Origin: Hyalella azteca
Taxonomy: Eukaryota > Arthropoda > Malacostraca > Amphipoda > Hyalellidae
DNA: 64,000 nt
Assembly (NCBI RefSeq): GCF_000764305.2
Contig: NW_025945688.1
Location: 80,622 to 144,621 of the forward strand
Direction: 5' to 3'
Part shown: in pieces, positions 11,189-23,758 of the stretch
Layout: each line of letters opens with the position of its first letter
Numbering within the stretch: position 1 is the stretch's first letter
Program-made: the position numbers and the translations under genes
Notes under the pieces: model-generated
Told to the model about the DNA's origin: nothing
The model's input: the letters and a program-made list of their open reading frames with translations, nothing else
Databases searched by the model: none

Positions 11189-14100
11189 ATGGTCATGCCG
11201 GCACCCAAGACGAGCCTCGCACTGCTGCTGGCGCTGCTCGTTGCTCAGGGGGCGTCGCAGGTCCTCTTCGGGGGCGCCTGCCCCCCACTCAAGCCCATGA
11301 CCTACTTCGAGCCCAACCAGGTGAGTCAGAGAGTCAGAGAAAACTTTTAGGTTCTACAGAAAAGTCGTTAACATATTAAAAATTTCTATGGTAACCTTAT
11401 TTCTGATCTAACGACGTCAACGAAAATATTGTTCGATGTGATGAAAAACTAATAAAAAAAGTTGTCAAGAAAACCATATTTTCTAGTCTTCAATCAAACC
11501 TGTTTAAAATAATGAATTATACCAACCGATCCTTATTTTACACAGAATGTATACTTATTAAAGCTCATTAATTTTGCTTTCCGTTCAATGAAATCCGTGA
11601 AATTGTATTTTCTATTTCCACGAAACTTCTGTTTATCAAAGATACGATTAGTTTTCTACAGACAATTGTTTTTTCTCTTATGATGAAAATACTCCTGATT
11701 TCAGATTGACATTATGATTTTGGTATCCCTGTCAATGTGCTTTTAATAAACTTTTATAACCATCCAGGCACATATTTAATTCCATTCAATAAATTTGTAC
11801 AACATTAAAAATCGCCGGAATTTGAGAGTTTGGTACAACACTGATCAATTAAAATAATGTAAACCGCATTGTCATGCATTTGGAGGTTAGTCGATAAATT
11901 TTTTTAACTGATTGCTTCCATCTTGATATATCATCCACTATTCGCAACTTTCGAAAAATTCCCAGCACTTCTAATAAGAGTAGAGTACACTTACTTATTT
12001 GTAATGTAATTTCCTTAGCTTTTACATTATCTCACCTGTTTTGTTTGCAGACTCTTTCTGATAATTTTTCTTGTCTACAAAATAAGGAGCCATTTCTTCT
12101 GTTGCTAGTGGTGAACGAACTTGCATCTTTGCGTTGCTTAATGCAGGAGGCGAAGTAGACTTGATACTCATCTGTGATGTTTTATTTTATACCAAAATAA
12201 ATATATTCAAGCACGTGGGAACCTAAGTTATATCTTATATGCTCGAACACACAACCTTATTCGTGCAGTTTGAATTGAAGCTTAGGTAATTTTAGTTTTT
12301 CTCTGCGAGTAGAATAGGTCAATTTTGTTAATTTCAAATCTTTGGACCTTAAACGAGCTTAGAATATCGAAGAAAGTGGAAAGTTGCTGCCGACCAATGA
12401 AGGGTAGGAGACGTCGTACATGTCATGAATAGTGATGCCACAATTATTTTTATGAGATATTTAATTCCTACAAAACACTTTTTTATAGTTTTTTATTTTA
12501 TTTTATTTTTAAAGCTAATATTTTGATTGTGTGCTATGTTTATTATTATTTATGTGCTTTTATTATGTACGTATAATATATTATATTTATTATGCATTAA
12601 CATTCTTGGTTTAATCGAATAATCAGGAACTTCTAGGTTATAAAGGTAATTAATGATAATTAAAATGAGAATGAAATACAATCCATTCAAATGGTTTTCG
12701 ACTGACGTTAGTCCATACAGTATTTCTGTATTATTATTGGGCTGTGATAATGCAAAATTATGGCATGTTGATCGTGCTTCTGCGTCCACCTCCGCTAATC
12801 AGTGTCAGGGTTGCCAGATGGCCTAAAAAACGGCCAAGTCCGCGGACAAAAAAGGCCAATAAGGGCCGATTACTCAATATACGTATACTAGTATTTCTAT
12901 AGGTTCCGGTGTAAGAATTGCATTTTCCTTTTTTATACTTTTCAAAATTTAATAAGGCCTTGGAATAAGGCAAGCACTGCCATCATAAATTTTAGCCGGC
13001 CAACACAATTGAAAAAAACTAAATCGCGGAATTTGTCCGGAAAAAGACCATCTGGCAACCTTGAGACGGTGTTACCGTCGCTATCTGTCCTTGGCAGTGA
13101 AGGCGATGTCAAAGTATTAATATAAGTATTATGGTAGACATACATATATCATCATACATATATAATACATGTATGCCGAATATATGTATGATGGTAGCAT
13201 GAGTGGAGACTGTTGCAGGCGATGACAAGAAAGATGGGTGTGAGTGGACGTAGGTACAGGAGGAATGAGAGATTGCAGGATAAGTGTTACGTGGGTGTTG
13301 AGGAGGAGAAGGAAACTGTGGAGCTCTAAATGGTGTAATGTGAGGCGTGGTGGAAAAAGAAATTGCCATGATATAGAATTATAGATTGTTCTCAATGAGG
13401 CGGGTGAGAGTAATGGCGGGTGAGGGTCCGTGGAAAAACTTGTGTTGATGTGATGAATGAATTTAAATGCTAGGGAGTTTATACAGCGTGAACAAGTGTA
13501 GTCGACGCAAAAAGACTTTTATAGAGAGGTGGTGGATGGCATGAATAGTGATGCCACAATAATTTCATTGCATCATTGCAATGATGCAATGGTGATTGGC
13601 GACGGAACATGTATAAATAACTTAGCCCTACCGTTAACCGATAACTTCACTTTATACCCTCTACTTTAAGAGGATGTTAACACTTTACATAGTACGTAAT
13701 ATTTTAGCCAGATATATTTGATCCTTCAGAGAGGTGAGATGACAGAGAATTTCGAGTATATAACTGACATGCGTGGCTGACTTGAAGCCTCCTCTATCCG
13801 CATTCCAATTCGGGCATAGAATTGAATGCGGGGAAATTTCAGCTTCCCACCATGAATGCTTTCTTCGTATGGGTGAAATTGGCAAAGCAAATGACAAGCA
13901 ATTTCATTAGCAAAACTTCTCTCAGAGATTTTTTCATGATGCCTAACGTTGTCTTCTCTCGTATGTCATATTAAGCACCAGGAGTAACACTGTTCCAAAA
14001 CATTGACTTCAGCACAGTAATCACAACATTAGTCTCAATTTTGCTCCATCTGTCACATCCACCTATTGCCATCGTTAATAGGTTTTAACATGATATCTCA

Positions 14101-17100
14101 GTAGGAAGTGTTATAATTTTATTTCTTCATTTGAAAAATCCAAGTTTCCATGATTTCTCGATTTATTCCATTTGTCAACGACGTTCTTAAATTTAATATT
14201 GATAGTTATTTCGATTCTAAAACTGAGAGTATCACTTAAAAAGTGAGAAAATATTACATGGTATATGCACTTTTATGCACTTAAATGACTTTTTCTACCA
14301 TTAAATTATTAATATACACTTTTCGTATATTTTTAGTCAAATGACTAATATTAGAGAGAAAAGTGTTTATTTTTATTTAAGAGCCATATGTTTTTAACGT
14401 TTTTTAGCTATATTAAGTCGAGAAAAACGTTTAATGGTTCAGTGCCTAGATTTTCTCGAAGCTAGAGAAGATTAAATTATGCCAATCGCAAAACCGTAAT
14501 GAAAGTCGAGATAATACTTATTATAGAAATCAGCTTCTCAAGGTTTAAACTAAAATATATAATGCTCTGAGCACTGTTGGCAATTTCTGAAACAACTATT
14601 TGTTGAAATGTTTAAAAAACTTCTTATAAGTTTTAAGTGAAATTTAAGTGAAACAATAACCTTCCATAAAATTTGCGTAACATGCAGCGCGTGAACAAGT
14701 CTGGCTTCTTTCGGTCAATAAAAACCTCGCACAACAAACGCATAAACGACCAAAACACAGCTGCTTATTCATTCGTTATAGACCCGAGTTATTAATTCTC
14801 TACAGACTATCCACAAAGGCATGGATACATCAGTCAGTCCATAGCGACGGTAGCCCGACAGGCAGAAAAATTACGAACAGCCATGCAAAAACCCCGCTTC
14901 TTTATTGCTCTGCAAGCGCGCTACTCACAGACGGTCAATCATGATCAGCATGGTTTTTCGGCACTGGCCGAAAAATAAAAAATAAATATTTTTACTGTGC
15001 ATTCGTGTACTCTTGGCTGAATGAACATTAATTTGCTGTATACTTAGGCAGAAAATTTTAAACTCAAATTGGGGCTTATCAAGTTTACCGAATTTTACCT
15101 TTTAAGATTTTTCGACTGCGAATGTTGTTTTTTAGGACTTTTCGACTGCGAATGTTTTTATTTCCGTTTTCGAATGTTGCTCATTGATTAATTTTGAAAT
15201 TACGATCTTAGCCTCGATGAACCCGGAAGTGGAGGAACTACAGTATTCCAGGGCGAGGTTATGAGGTGAAGACAGACCCATCATAATCAGTGCGTGGGGG
15301 GGAGGGGGAGGTAGCTGGTGGGTGTCTGCGACCATGCATAGGGGTCATGATGGTTCAAGCGTATTGACAAGTCAAATAAAATACCCTACGTATTTGACTA
15401 CTAAAAGCTCCCCAAACGTATTAGGTCAAAAAGTGGGAGCTTTATAATAAAAGCGATTGTCAAAAATTGTCACATTTTACGGTCTGTTTTTTTTTTTATT
15501 GTTCAATATTGAACTGAAGCTTTCAAAGATTCAAACGTCACGTGTGATGAAAAACGAGTTCTTTACAACAACAGCAGATATTGTGTTTAGTGTTGGGGCA
15601 CCGGTGAGCAATCATAGCATTTTCCAAAGGCGAAAACTCTACACAAAAAATAAAAGTGGTTAGCGTATGATTGTGGAGGCTAGTGAAACATACGCAAAAG
15701 AAGTACGAGTGGTACGTAAAATGAATAAGAATAATGATAAAATATTTTGCGCGCTCAGTGTAAAATGAGAACGCGTGCAGAAGCGGTATTCTGTACGTCA
15801 CGACTGTCATGCGCACCTGCACTCTCTTATCATTGTTCACAATGAAATTTAATATATTAAAAATGTCGACATGTCAAGTCAAGCAGCAGTGTAATATGAA
15901 AGTAGATTTACATTCATAACAAAAATTCATCGCTAAGAGAAATGATTTGTGGTGTAACGAATTCTGATATTGAAAATTCCAAATATTCATCAACAATCAT
16001 TTCAGTAATAATTAATTATAAAAAATAAAACATTTCATTACACTGTAAAACTTGACTCTTTGCCACTAAGATGGTGTAACGCTTTAGAAGGATAGAACAA
16101 TGAACTTTAACAATTTTAGCATATATTCAAATCTTTAATTCGTTGATTTGATATTAAAATTGATTAAATAAATGTGACTTTTTAAAATGTAAATTTGAAA
16201 AATTCAAGAAGTCTTTTCTTCGAAGAAAATTTTATTTGTGTAGTTATGATCGATCTACCGTGAACATGAGAAAGAACTGCAATGCGCTTCACTGCACTCC
16301 GCGACGCGAACACGATACCATCACCGGATGCTGGCGACTAGTGAACACATGGTGCAAGTTGCCGATACTGGGCCAGCATTTGAGCTGCACAAACACTATA
16401 GCGAACCTTTGTGAGCCCAGGATTACGTTTCAAATTCCTATATACTCAGTCATCAATAAGAGCTATTTATCTCAATAGCTAAAAATTCATAAAGATTCAG
16501 AAAGTAACCACATTTCCACAACCAATTAGCGATTTTTTGTTTAAATCTCGGAATTCTTCAGGATTCTCCGAAGAAATATTAATTCGTCATTAATTCAGTG
16601 ACGATTCACTAATTGCCTCAACGTGGGGCCTCAAATTAAATATGGTAAATCTAAAACTACAGAACAGGATAGAGCCATGTTTTTATCGGGCTTCTCCTTA
16701 TATTTATTATGATTTGCGCAGCAATGAGCAATTCAAGTATCTTGCACATCAACATAACCAAACACATAGTTTGCGCTGCAACGAACATATTTCAGTCAAG
16801 TGTTTTGTATACGAGTCTATTACGCATGAGATTTGTGTTACAATGAGTATAAATCAGTCGATTATCGGGCGTATCAGCAATTCCATGCATTTGACTTACT
16901 TTGTTTAGACTTAAGAATTAGCTGCTGCTGGAGCACAGACAAAGACATAATTGTATCAGTGAACATTATTCTGTTAGTCCGCGGTCAGAACAGCAGCCAA
17001 ACAGAACGAAAATTTATCCTTTGGTCAAAGTCTAAATCGACATCACGTGCAACTTTAGATAATTAATATCGGACAGTAGTGTACCAGGTAGCTCGATATC

Positions 17101-20100
17101 TCGACCAGTGTACATAGAGCGTCTAATGGATGCAGGGCATTAGATGTAATGTATTCATTTGAATAATGCAAGAATAAAGACTTGTGAATATAAGTAGACT
17201 GGAGCGAATAGTTGCACCATTCTAGCTATCATTCGCAACTTTATTTCTATCATCATTCACATCATTTGCAGCATTATTTACAACATAATTTACACCATCA
17301 TTCATAACATGTTTTACACTAACATTTCCTCTTCATTCGTCACTAACATTTCCTCTTCATTCGTCACAAGATTTGCACATATGAATATGGATCATCTGCA
17401 AATTCGAACATGAATGATATCATTCGCAACTTCATTTGCACTTTCATTTGTAACATTATTCATAACATTACTATCACCATCACTAGCATAATTTCGTTTT
17501 TGGTCAGCGACAGGGGCAAATTGCTAAAAAAAATGGGAAAAATTGTTGAAAAAGACTCGCTATATCTTTTTTTTATGGTTTGAAGGTTTTAATAGTGGAG
17601 CGCTTTGTTCAGGAAAAAATTGATGGAACCGATGTGAAATCTCCAATACGAAAGCGAACCTCGGAACACTAATGCTTGATTTAATTTAAGCTGTTAACAT
17701 GTTTCAGCTGGGTTTTACCAGCAAGCCGAAGCTCATTCACTTCGAAATCTTGGTTCTCATCTCTTCTGCTCGGCACATATTTCAAGGTTAACCAAGAGCA
17801 CGAACAGTGCTAAAAATCTCAAAGAATTTCTCGCTACTCGAGCAATTCTCATCAGTAGTTTTAATGACATCAAGGCCCTGATTTCACGCCACCTCTTCAA
17901 ATCACTTCGAAAACTCAGAGGTTACTGTTGGTGCCGAGACGCACGATCCTCGCACATACCCATTCAACTCCACGGTTGAACAGCCACTGACGACAACCGT
18001 CGTGGTGACAGTCAATCAGGCATTTTTAGTTTTGGTCAGCTGTGCCAAACCAGCCTCAGGATCTGCCAAACATTATGAAACATATCATTTAGTTCGTCAT
18101 AAATAAGGTATGACGATCTTCATATGCAGCACACGGAATAGTTTTTCAGTCTTCATCATTGTGCATTGCTCTATCTCGATGCGCTAAAAAAGCAAGTAAA
18201 CGTTAAAAAAATGCGAGATTGATGCAGTGCGTTGCGGCTGAGAGACACACGCAGAGCATTTGAATTTCTCGATTCGATAATCGGTGAAAGTTCTAATGTT
18301 GAACGATTTCAACTCTCATACCTATATATTATACAGTCATTCTAAACGCATCTCAAGGTAACTCGTGTGAAGATAATGCTGTCGTGCAAAAAAATTAAGA
18401 TGATGAGCTCATTAATATGACGGAACTCGAACGAGCGTCGCCAACTATTCAGATTTTACTAATATCCAGAGAAAATCTTAGCTACAGAAGAATTTGCATT
18501 TTTTACGTTAAATTCACGCATGTGTCTGGGCAAATTCGAGTTCTCATTAACGTGCATTTATTAAACAAGAGTGGCTTGTTTTGATTTTATTCGAATTTAA
18601 ACAGTATTGTACCGGATTCAATATGGTACCTTTTAGAAATTTATTCAAATTTGTAACGACTACTGTCGCTTTGTCGTCAGTTCTCGCCTCAATAGCTTTT
18701 GGTTAACTGTCAACAATTTATGGTATTGCTTCTCATTTTCTTAAGGAGTTCCAGCTTAAATATTTCATTCCTTTTCCCGAAGAAGTTTCAACGTTCATTG
18801 ATATCCTCACTTTTTCAGTTTCTGGGCCGGTGGTTCGAAATCGCTCGCTTCTTCGTGAGCTATGAAGGACTCGCAGGCTCGTGCTGGGTGGAAAACTACT
18901 ACTTCGCGCCCAAGCGCGGCCACTTCACGGTGCTCGAGTGGAAAGATCACCTGTTAGTATGTTCATCATATCTTACTATCGCACAAAAAAATACATATCA
19001 ATATTATAAAAAATTAATGCCAGCCATTAATAATTAGATAGTGCATCTGTATGAAAATAGTATTTGTGTTATTCTCTATGGAGGGTGAGCGTGAGTCTCT
19101 ATGCCACTGCTAGTGAATAATGAATTAATAACGCGTTCACCACATGCAAATAGGACTTCTTCAACGTGAGTAAGTACCGAGTTTTCATGTACTTTAGGCC
19201 ATTTAACCTGCTGCCTTCATTATCATAACTTTGGAAATTACCACAGTTTAGACTCAATAATTTTCTACAGGACAGGGAGAATTCGCAATATAGAAAACGG
19301 CATCGTTCATGACAATAAACAGCAGGGACTGATACGTTACGAACTTCAGCGACCAAACTTGCCTTGTGAGTACCCACAGAGAATTTATTTCCTAGTTCAG
19401 AATAAATTATGCTTAACTAAACATAATGGTAATTTATCACCCAAGAGCAGTTCAGAGTAATTTTTTTTCTTCTACTGAAACGCTTGCCGCCAATGACCCT
19501 GGGCAAATATTACTTGCCTTGAATATTTTTCTAATTATTTGCAAATTCTTTATTACTAGGTTGCACTCTCTTAAGACCCATCGGTGCAAAAACATTTCAT
19601 GATATGCAAAATTATTAAACAAAAAAATAAATTCCAAGTGACATAATCTCTGCCAGTCTTGCGAGGCCACTACCTGATCCTAGCAACGGACTACAGGCGC
19701 TATGCTCTGGCATGGCAGTGCGAAGACTTGCCACTAGGGGTCGCCCACACAGGTTAGCCGATATTATCAATATTATTATCAAAATATTTTTATTATTATT
19801 AATCTTTATAATCTCAATATTACTCTTCTTTTGAACAGCCTATGGCATGTAGTAGACGACAGGATAGTTTCAGGGGGGTCGGGATATATGTACATCGTAC
19901 GGGGAGCTGTACTTTTCTTGTCGACATTAACACCTCCGAGGAATTTCTAATCAATGTATAAGTATAGATTTGGCATGCTGAATAGCAGGCTGCAAAATAT
20001 TTCAAGCAAGTTTTCAAGCTCTTCAATGTTATTTATTGACCTCTTCTGTGTTTATTCAGAGATCCTGTGGTTCCTTTCGAAGGACCAATTCCCAGATCCG

Positions 20101-20193
20101 ACCGTGACGCAGAAGGTCCTAGAGCTTACCAAGAAATTTGGACTCAACCCCAGCCACTTTGAATTTCAAAACAGGAAGGGATGTCCGCATTAG
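11189..20193 (+). CDS. Secreted lipocalin, ApoD/crustacyanin-like (5 exons, 196 aa)
   Basis: Exons 11189-11320, 18819-18952, 19271-19365, 19657-19752 and 20060-20193 join with phases 0, 2, 1, 1, giving 591 nt and 196 aa. Residues 1-25 are a signal peptide (TSLALLLALLVAQGAS core). The lipocalin motifs are plain: FLGRWFEIARF (motif 1, G-x-W) opening exon 2, YLILATDYRRYALAW (motif 2, T-D-Y) in exon 4, and a C-terminal helix region TQKVLELTKKFGL in exon 5. Four cysteines stand where ApoD-type lipocalins form two disulphides: ACPP, GSCW, WQCE and the final KGCPH. The family carries small hydrophobic ligands such as lipids, bilins or carotenoids in extracellular fluid. A second in-frame ATG two codons on could be the start. 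Intron 1 is 7.5 kb and repeat-laden. Confidence 0.95.
12807..13062. mobile_element. MITE-like element with ~18-bp inverted ends
   Basis: The left end CAGGGTTGCCAGATGGCC pairs with the right end GACCATCTGGCAACCTTG as an imperfect terminal inverted repeat about 250 bp apart. The interior is non-coding. No clear target-site duplication was seen, so the transposon superfamily is unassigned. Confidence 0.6.
17215..17480 (+). repeat. Degenerate CATT/ACAT-rich low-complexity tract
   Basis: Loose repeats such as CATCATTCACATCATTTGCA and AACATTTCCTCTTCATTCGTCAC, the latter twice in tandem at about 17321-17366. Intronic. No coding or structural role is apparent. Confidence 0.6.
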
Positions 20194-20317
20194 AATTCTC
20201 CTCCCATTATTCGGACGTCCAAACTCGATGGATTTTAAGACAGGAAACAGCACGAGTTAATTTTCATTAGGTTAAATTGTTTAGTCATAAGTCAAGATTC
20301 GCATTTCTTGCTGAGGC

Positions 20318-20323
20318 AATAAA
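20318..20323 (+). promoter_or_regulatory. Poly(A) signal of the lipocalin gene
   Basis: AATAAA 125 nt after the lipocalin stop codon; the first such hexamer on this strand after the stop. Confidence 0.75.
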
Positions 20324-23300
20324 ATGCTCTGTCTGAAAAGAAATAGAATCATACAAGAAGTCCTCGTAAAGATTCCGAATAGAGCGCCAGTTCATAAATT
20401 TTCAACTCCGTTCAGTCCTATTAAATCTCAAGAAATGTTAGTAAATGAAGAATATGGCCACATACCTCTAATGAAGTCTCAGAGTTCCTCAATCCGACAG
20501 TTGATATTCGATGAAAATGGCTGCAGACGTTGAGTTAAATGGGATGAAATTTGTGCACTGTATTACAATGCAAGAACTCAAGCCAAGTCGACAATCCTCG
20601 TGCCATGTGCACACCAATGGCCTTCTCGTGAACATGTTGGGAGTTGATATCCGGTACATGTGGCTAGAGCTAAGTTTTGAACATAAAAAAACTCGACTGG
20701 TGTACCTAAATTTGGGTACTAATTTTGGCTTACGTGAGCAGCTCTACGTAAATGCTTTGTCTTAGGCTCTTAGTTTGCCTCGCTTGTACCAGCAGTCTGT
20801 TCCTCAATAGGTTCTCTGAGCTGCGTGTTCAATCTTACAAGTTCACCCGCAAACTAAGAATCTAACGTTAGGGCTTCGTTATGTTACCACTAATTTATTC
20901 AGACGATTCCAAATGTTTTCAACATGAATCTAATAAAATAAGCAATTTTCTAAGGCTTTTAAAATCTGACCCACTTTGAGACTCCAGAGAGATGCGACGT
21001 TCGCACCTCAAAGAACCTGAAAACTCACAAACGTATATAAAACAAGAGCAAATTCGAACACATTTAATTTGAATACAAACGCAATATCTTGTACAAAAGC
21101 AAACATGAAGTGCACATGCACAAGAAATTTTACCAAAGTATCATTAAGCACAACCGTTGATCAGAGACAGATTATTTGTATCTTGAGTGTTGTGAATAGC
21201 TAGATCTATTCATTACGACAGTTGCAACGAGAGTTAATTTAACGGCGACGGGCAGTCGTCGTATAATGATCCGCGGGGTCATTCATTCCTTGGTCCTTTC
21301 TTTAGGTGTCGAGATCCTAACCATCTTCGCAGTAGTCGCGTAGACATGGGCTAGAGATTTTCTAGCTACATTTCCGTAAGAAACTGAAGATGTCTACGAG
21401 CAGGCGAAGACAGAGAAGGTCGCTAACTGTCCTGGCTGTCTGGAGGAGCGTCCGTTGTCATCGCGATGTCTGTGGATGTTAAGGACTTCAGCGCATTGGA
21501 ATAATTCTCATGAATATTTAACTGATTGAAAAACTTAAATTTATTCAGCAAATCCATTTGACCGCGCAAAATGCATGCAGTCGAAATTTTTTTGGAGTAT
21601 TTACATTATAATTTTGTTAATTTAGGAGACGCGAGATGACTAAGACATATTTCGCATTAGCAACCTTCGGAAAAAGAGGAAGTATCGTCCGCTTCCGCTA
21701 ATCTTACTAAAGAAACCCAGTGACCAATTGACCAATAACCAGAGGTTATTGAATATTTAAAAATTGAAGATTTGAATATTTGAATTGAATATTTGAATAG
21801 AAAAACTGAATATTTTTTCAATCCTAATCGAAAAAGGATAGAATGGGACATTCCACATCAAGATGAAAGCCGCTTGAGTTGATTTTCTTCAGTCATCCGG
21901 CTTAGATTTATCTGATAATTAATTAATTATTACACAAGTGCAATATTCGTATTACTTGAAAAATGAATGAAAATTAAGCCTATACTTTTTTGTAAAGATA
22001 TTATATTTCATTCCTATATGCCTCAAGTTGGCGCGTAATTTCAATCGCCACACCACTTCTTACGAAGCTGGAAACTTTAAAACTAACAAAAATACTACGA
22101 TGCAACTACGCCAGCTGTCTGAATGAACTATCAGCGAGTTTAATGAGAGTTTATAGAAAAACATGCGTTGGCAACGTAGTTCATGTCCACTTTATTTTTA
22201 GTTTCTAGTGCGGACATTCAATTTTACAGCTCTAAACCTGTGTAAAACGCTGCACACTATCTATGTACGAGACAGTGAATACTGTAGAGGCGTAAAACGA
22301 TGTGCGAGATTTAGATTCCTCTCTTATAATCTATAAAGTTTTCTAAACTTATATTAGGTGAATGCAACCCATTTTCATTCTCCGACCAAACCATTTTCTA
22401 TGGTTCAAAGATGGTAGCAGCACAAGCTAGCAAGTGTTAGATTTGCGTTACTGCGAGGAGAGACCAAGGAGACGTGCATACCAGCATTATCATACACGTA
22501 ATATTAAATTGAATCCTTGAATAAAAAAATATATTAACATGATATTAAACGAAAAATTCCTTGTTCACCCTTGTGTTAAATTTGTTGTTGTTGCGGTGCC
22601 ACTAGAAAAGAGTGAAAGTGAACAATAAGAAAGAGAATTTGTGTGTACAAGTACTAATAATCGCGAGACATAAGCTACGAATACCTTCGACTCCTTCCAA
22701 TTCGCTCAGTAAAGCAGTTTTGCCCCAAGTGGACATCGTCGAGTCCACACGTGAGTGGTTCAGCCGCTGACTTCTTTCGAGGCTTGTATCCTGCAGTCCT
22801 TCGGAGTGGGCCTGTGGATAAACAGTCGAAGGAAAATTGGTTAAAAATCTCCTAGGGTTGGTAATCTCCTAAGTGCTTGGAACAGAATATTGCCTTCGCC
22901 TAGTTTTAGAAAGCTCCCCAGCCTCGTATGACTTTTGGCATTGCGCTTCTATGCAGGTTTAAAAAGCTCAATATGCTGTTGTTCGGAATAGATACCAAAA
23001 ATTTTATAATCCCACAATACCGCAATCCCAAGCATTCCAAGAATTGAAGGAATTAGAATCATTTTACGCATCCCAAACACCCCACGCATCCCAAACACCC
23101 CACGCATCCCAAACACCCCACGCATCCCAAACACCCCACGCATCCCAAACATCTCACACATCTCAAACACCTCGCACATCCCAAACATCTCACACATCCC
23201 AAACACCTTACACATCCCAAACACCCCACGCATCCCAAAACACCTCACGCATCCCAAACACCCCACGCATCCTAATCACCTCACACCTCACGCATCCCAA

Positions 23301-23719
23301 ACACCTCATACATCCCGAACACCTCGCGCATCCCAAACACCCCATGCATCCCAAACACCTCATACGACCCAAACATTATCAAAATCCCAAGTTACATTTC
23401 TTTCACAAAATTTTTTACAAAATTGTTAATAATAAATGATAATTCTTGTTTGCATAAAGACAAAATATCCTCTTGCAACTTGAATCGAGCATTAATAGTG
23501 TGCGAGACAAAATAATCATCTATATTAACATTCATCTCTCGGACAAGTATATACGATAATCGCCTGATCAGCAAACACTTAAAATTCAATGCAATATATT
23601 AAGCAACTGAATGAAGTGAAAACGATGGCATGAACATATATCATCTATGTTAGTACGGTTATCTGTAAACAGACAACTTTCCTCTAGTCTAAACCCTCAA
23701 CTAACTCTCTATTACAAAT
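20324..23719. other. Intergenic region between convergent genes
   Basis: Separates the lipocalin 3' end from the 3' end of the minus-strand membrane-protein gene. Frames present are short and lack splice context. The one structured feature is the 18-bp tandem array at 23064-23380. Confidence 0.5.
23064..23380. repeat. 18-bp tandem repeat array
   Basis: Unit CGCATCCCAAACACCCCA, first near-perfect then increasingly diverged. The unit length is a multiple of 3, so long frames stay open on both strands, but the resulting six-residue peptides are artefacts of the array. Confidence 0.88.
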
Positions 23720-23725
23720 TTTATT
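23720..23725 (-). promoter_or_regulatory. Poly(A) signal of the membrane-protein gene
   Basis: AATAAA on the minus strand, 34 nt beyond the TAG stop at 23759-23761. Supports the placement of the terminal exon. Confidence 0.7.
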
Positions 23726-23758
23726 CAAATGGTTCAAAAATTTTCATTTAATGAATAA

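Larger units (their letters stand above)
11321..18818 (+). other. Intron 1 of the lipocalin gene (7.5 kb, repeat-bearing)
   Basis: Bounded by CAG|GTGAGT and TTTTTCAG. Holds a MITE-like element (12807-13062), a short direct repeat pair near 12424 and 13541, and low-complexity CATT-rich sequence at 17215-17480. No nested gene is supported on either strand. Long first introns often carry enhancers, but nothing here can be named. Confidence 0.85.

Noticed and set aside
13109..13395. Overlapping minus-strand frames of 86 and 88 codons
   Set aside because: Low-complexity, His/Ser/Thr-rich frames in the lipocalin intron without splice or family support.
22949..23439. Open frames of 105 and 131 codons across the 18-bp array
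   Set aside because: Low-complexity six-residue repeats produced by the tandem unit.
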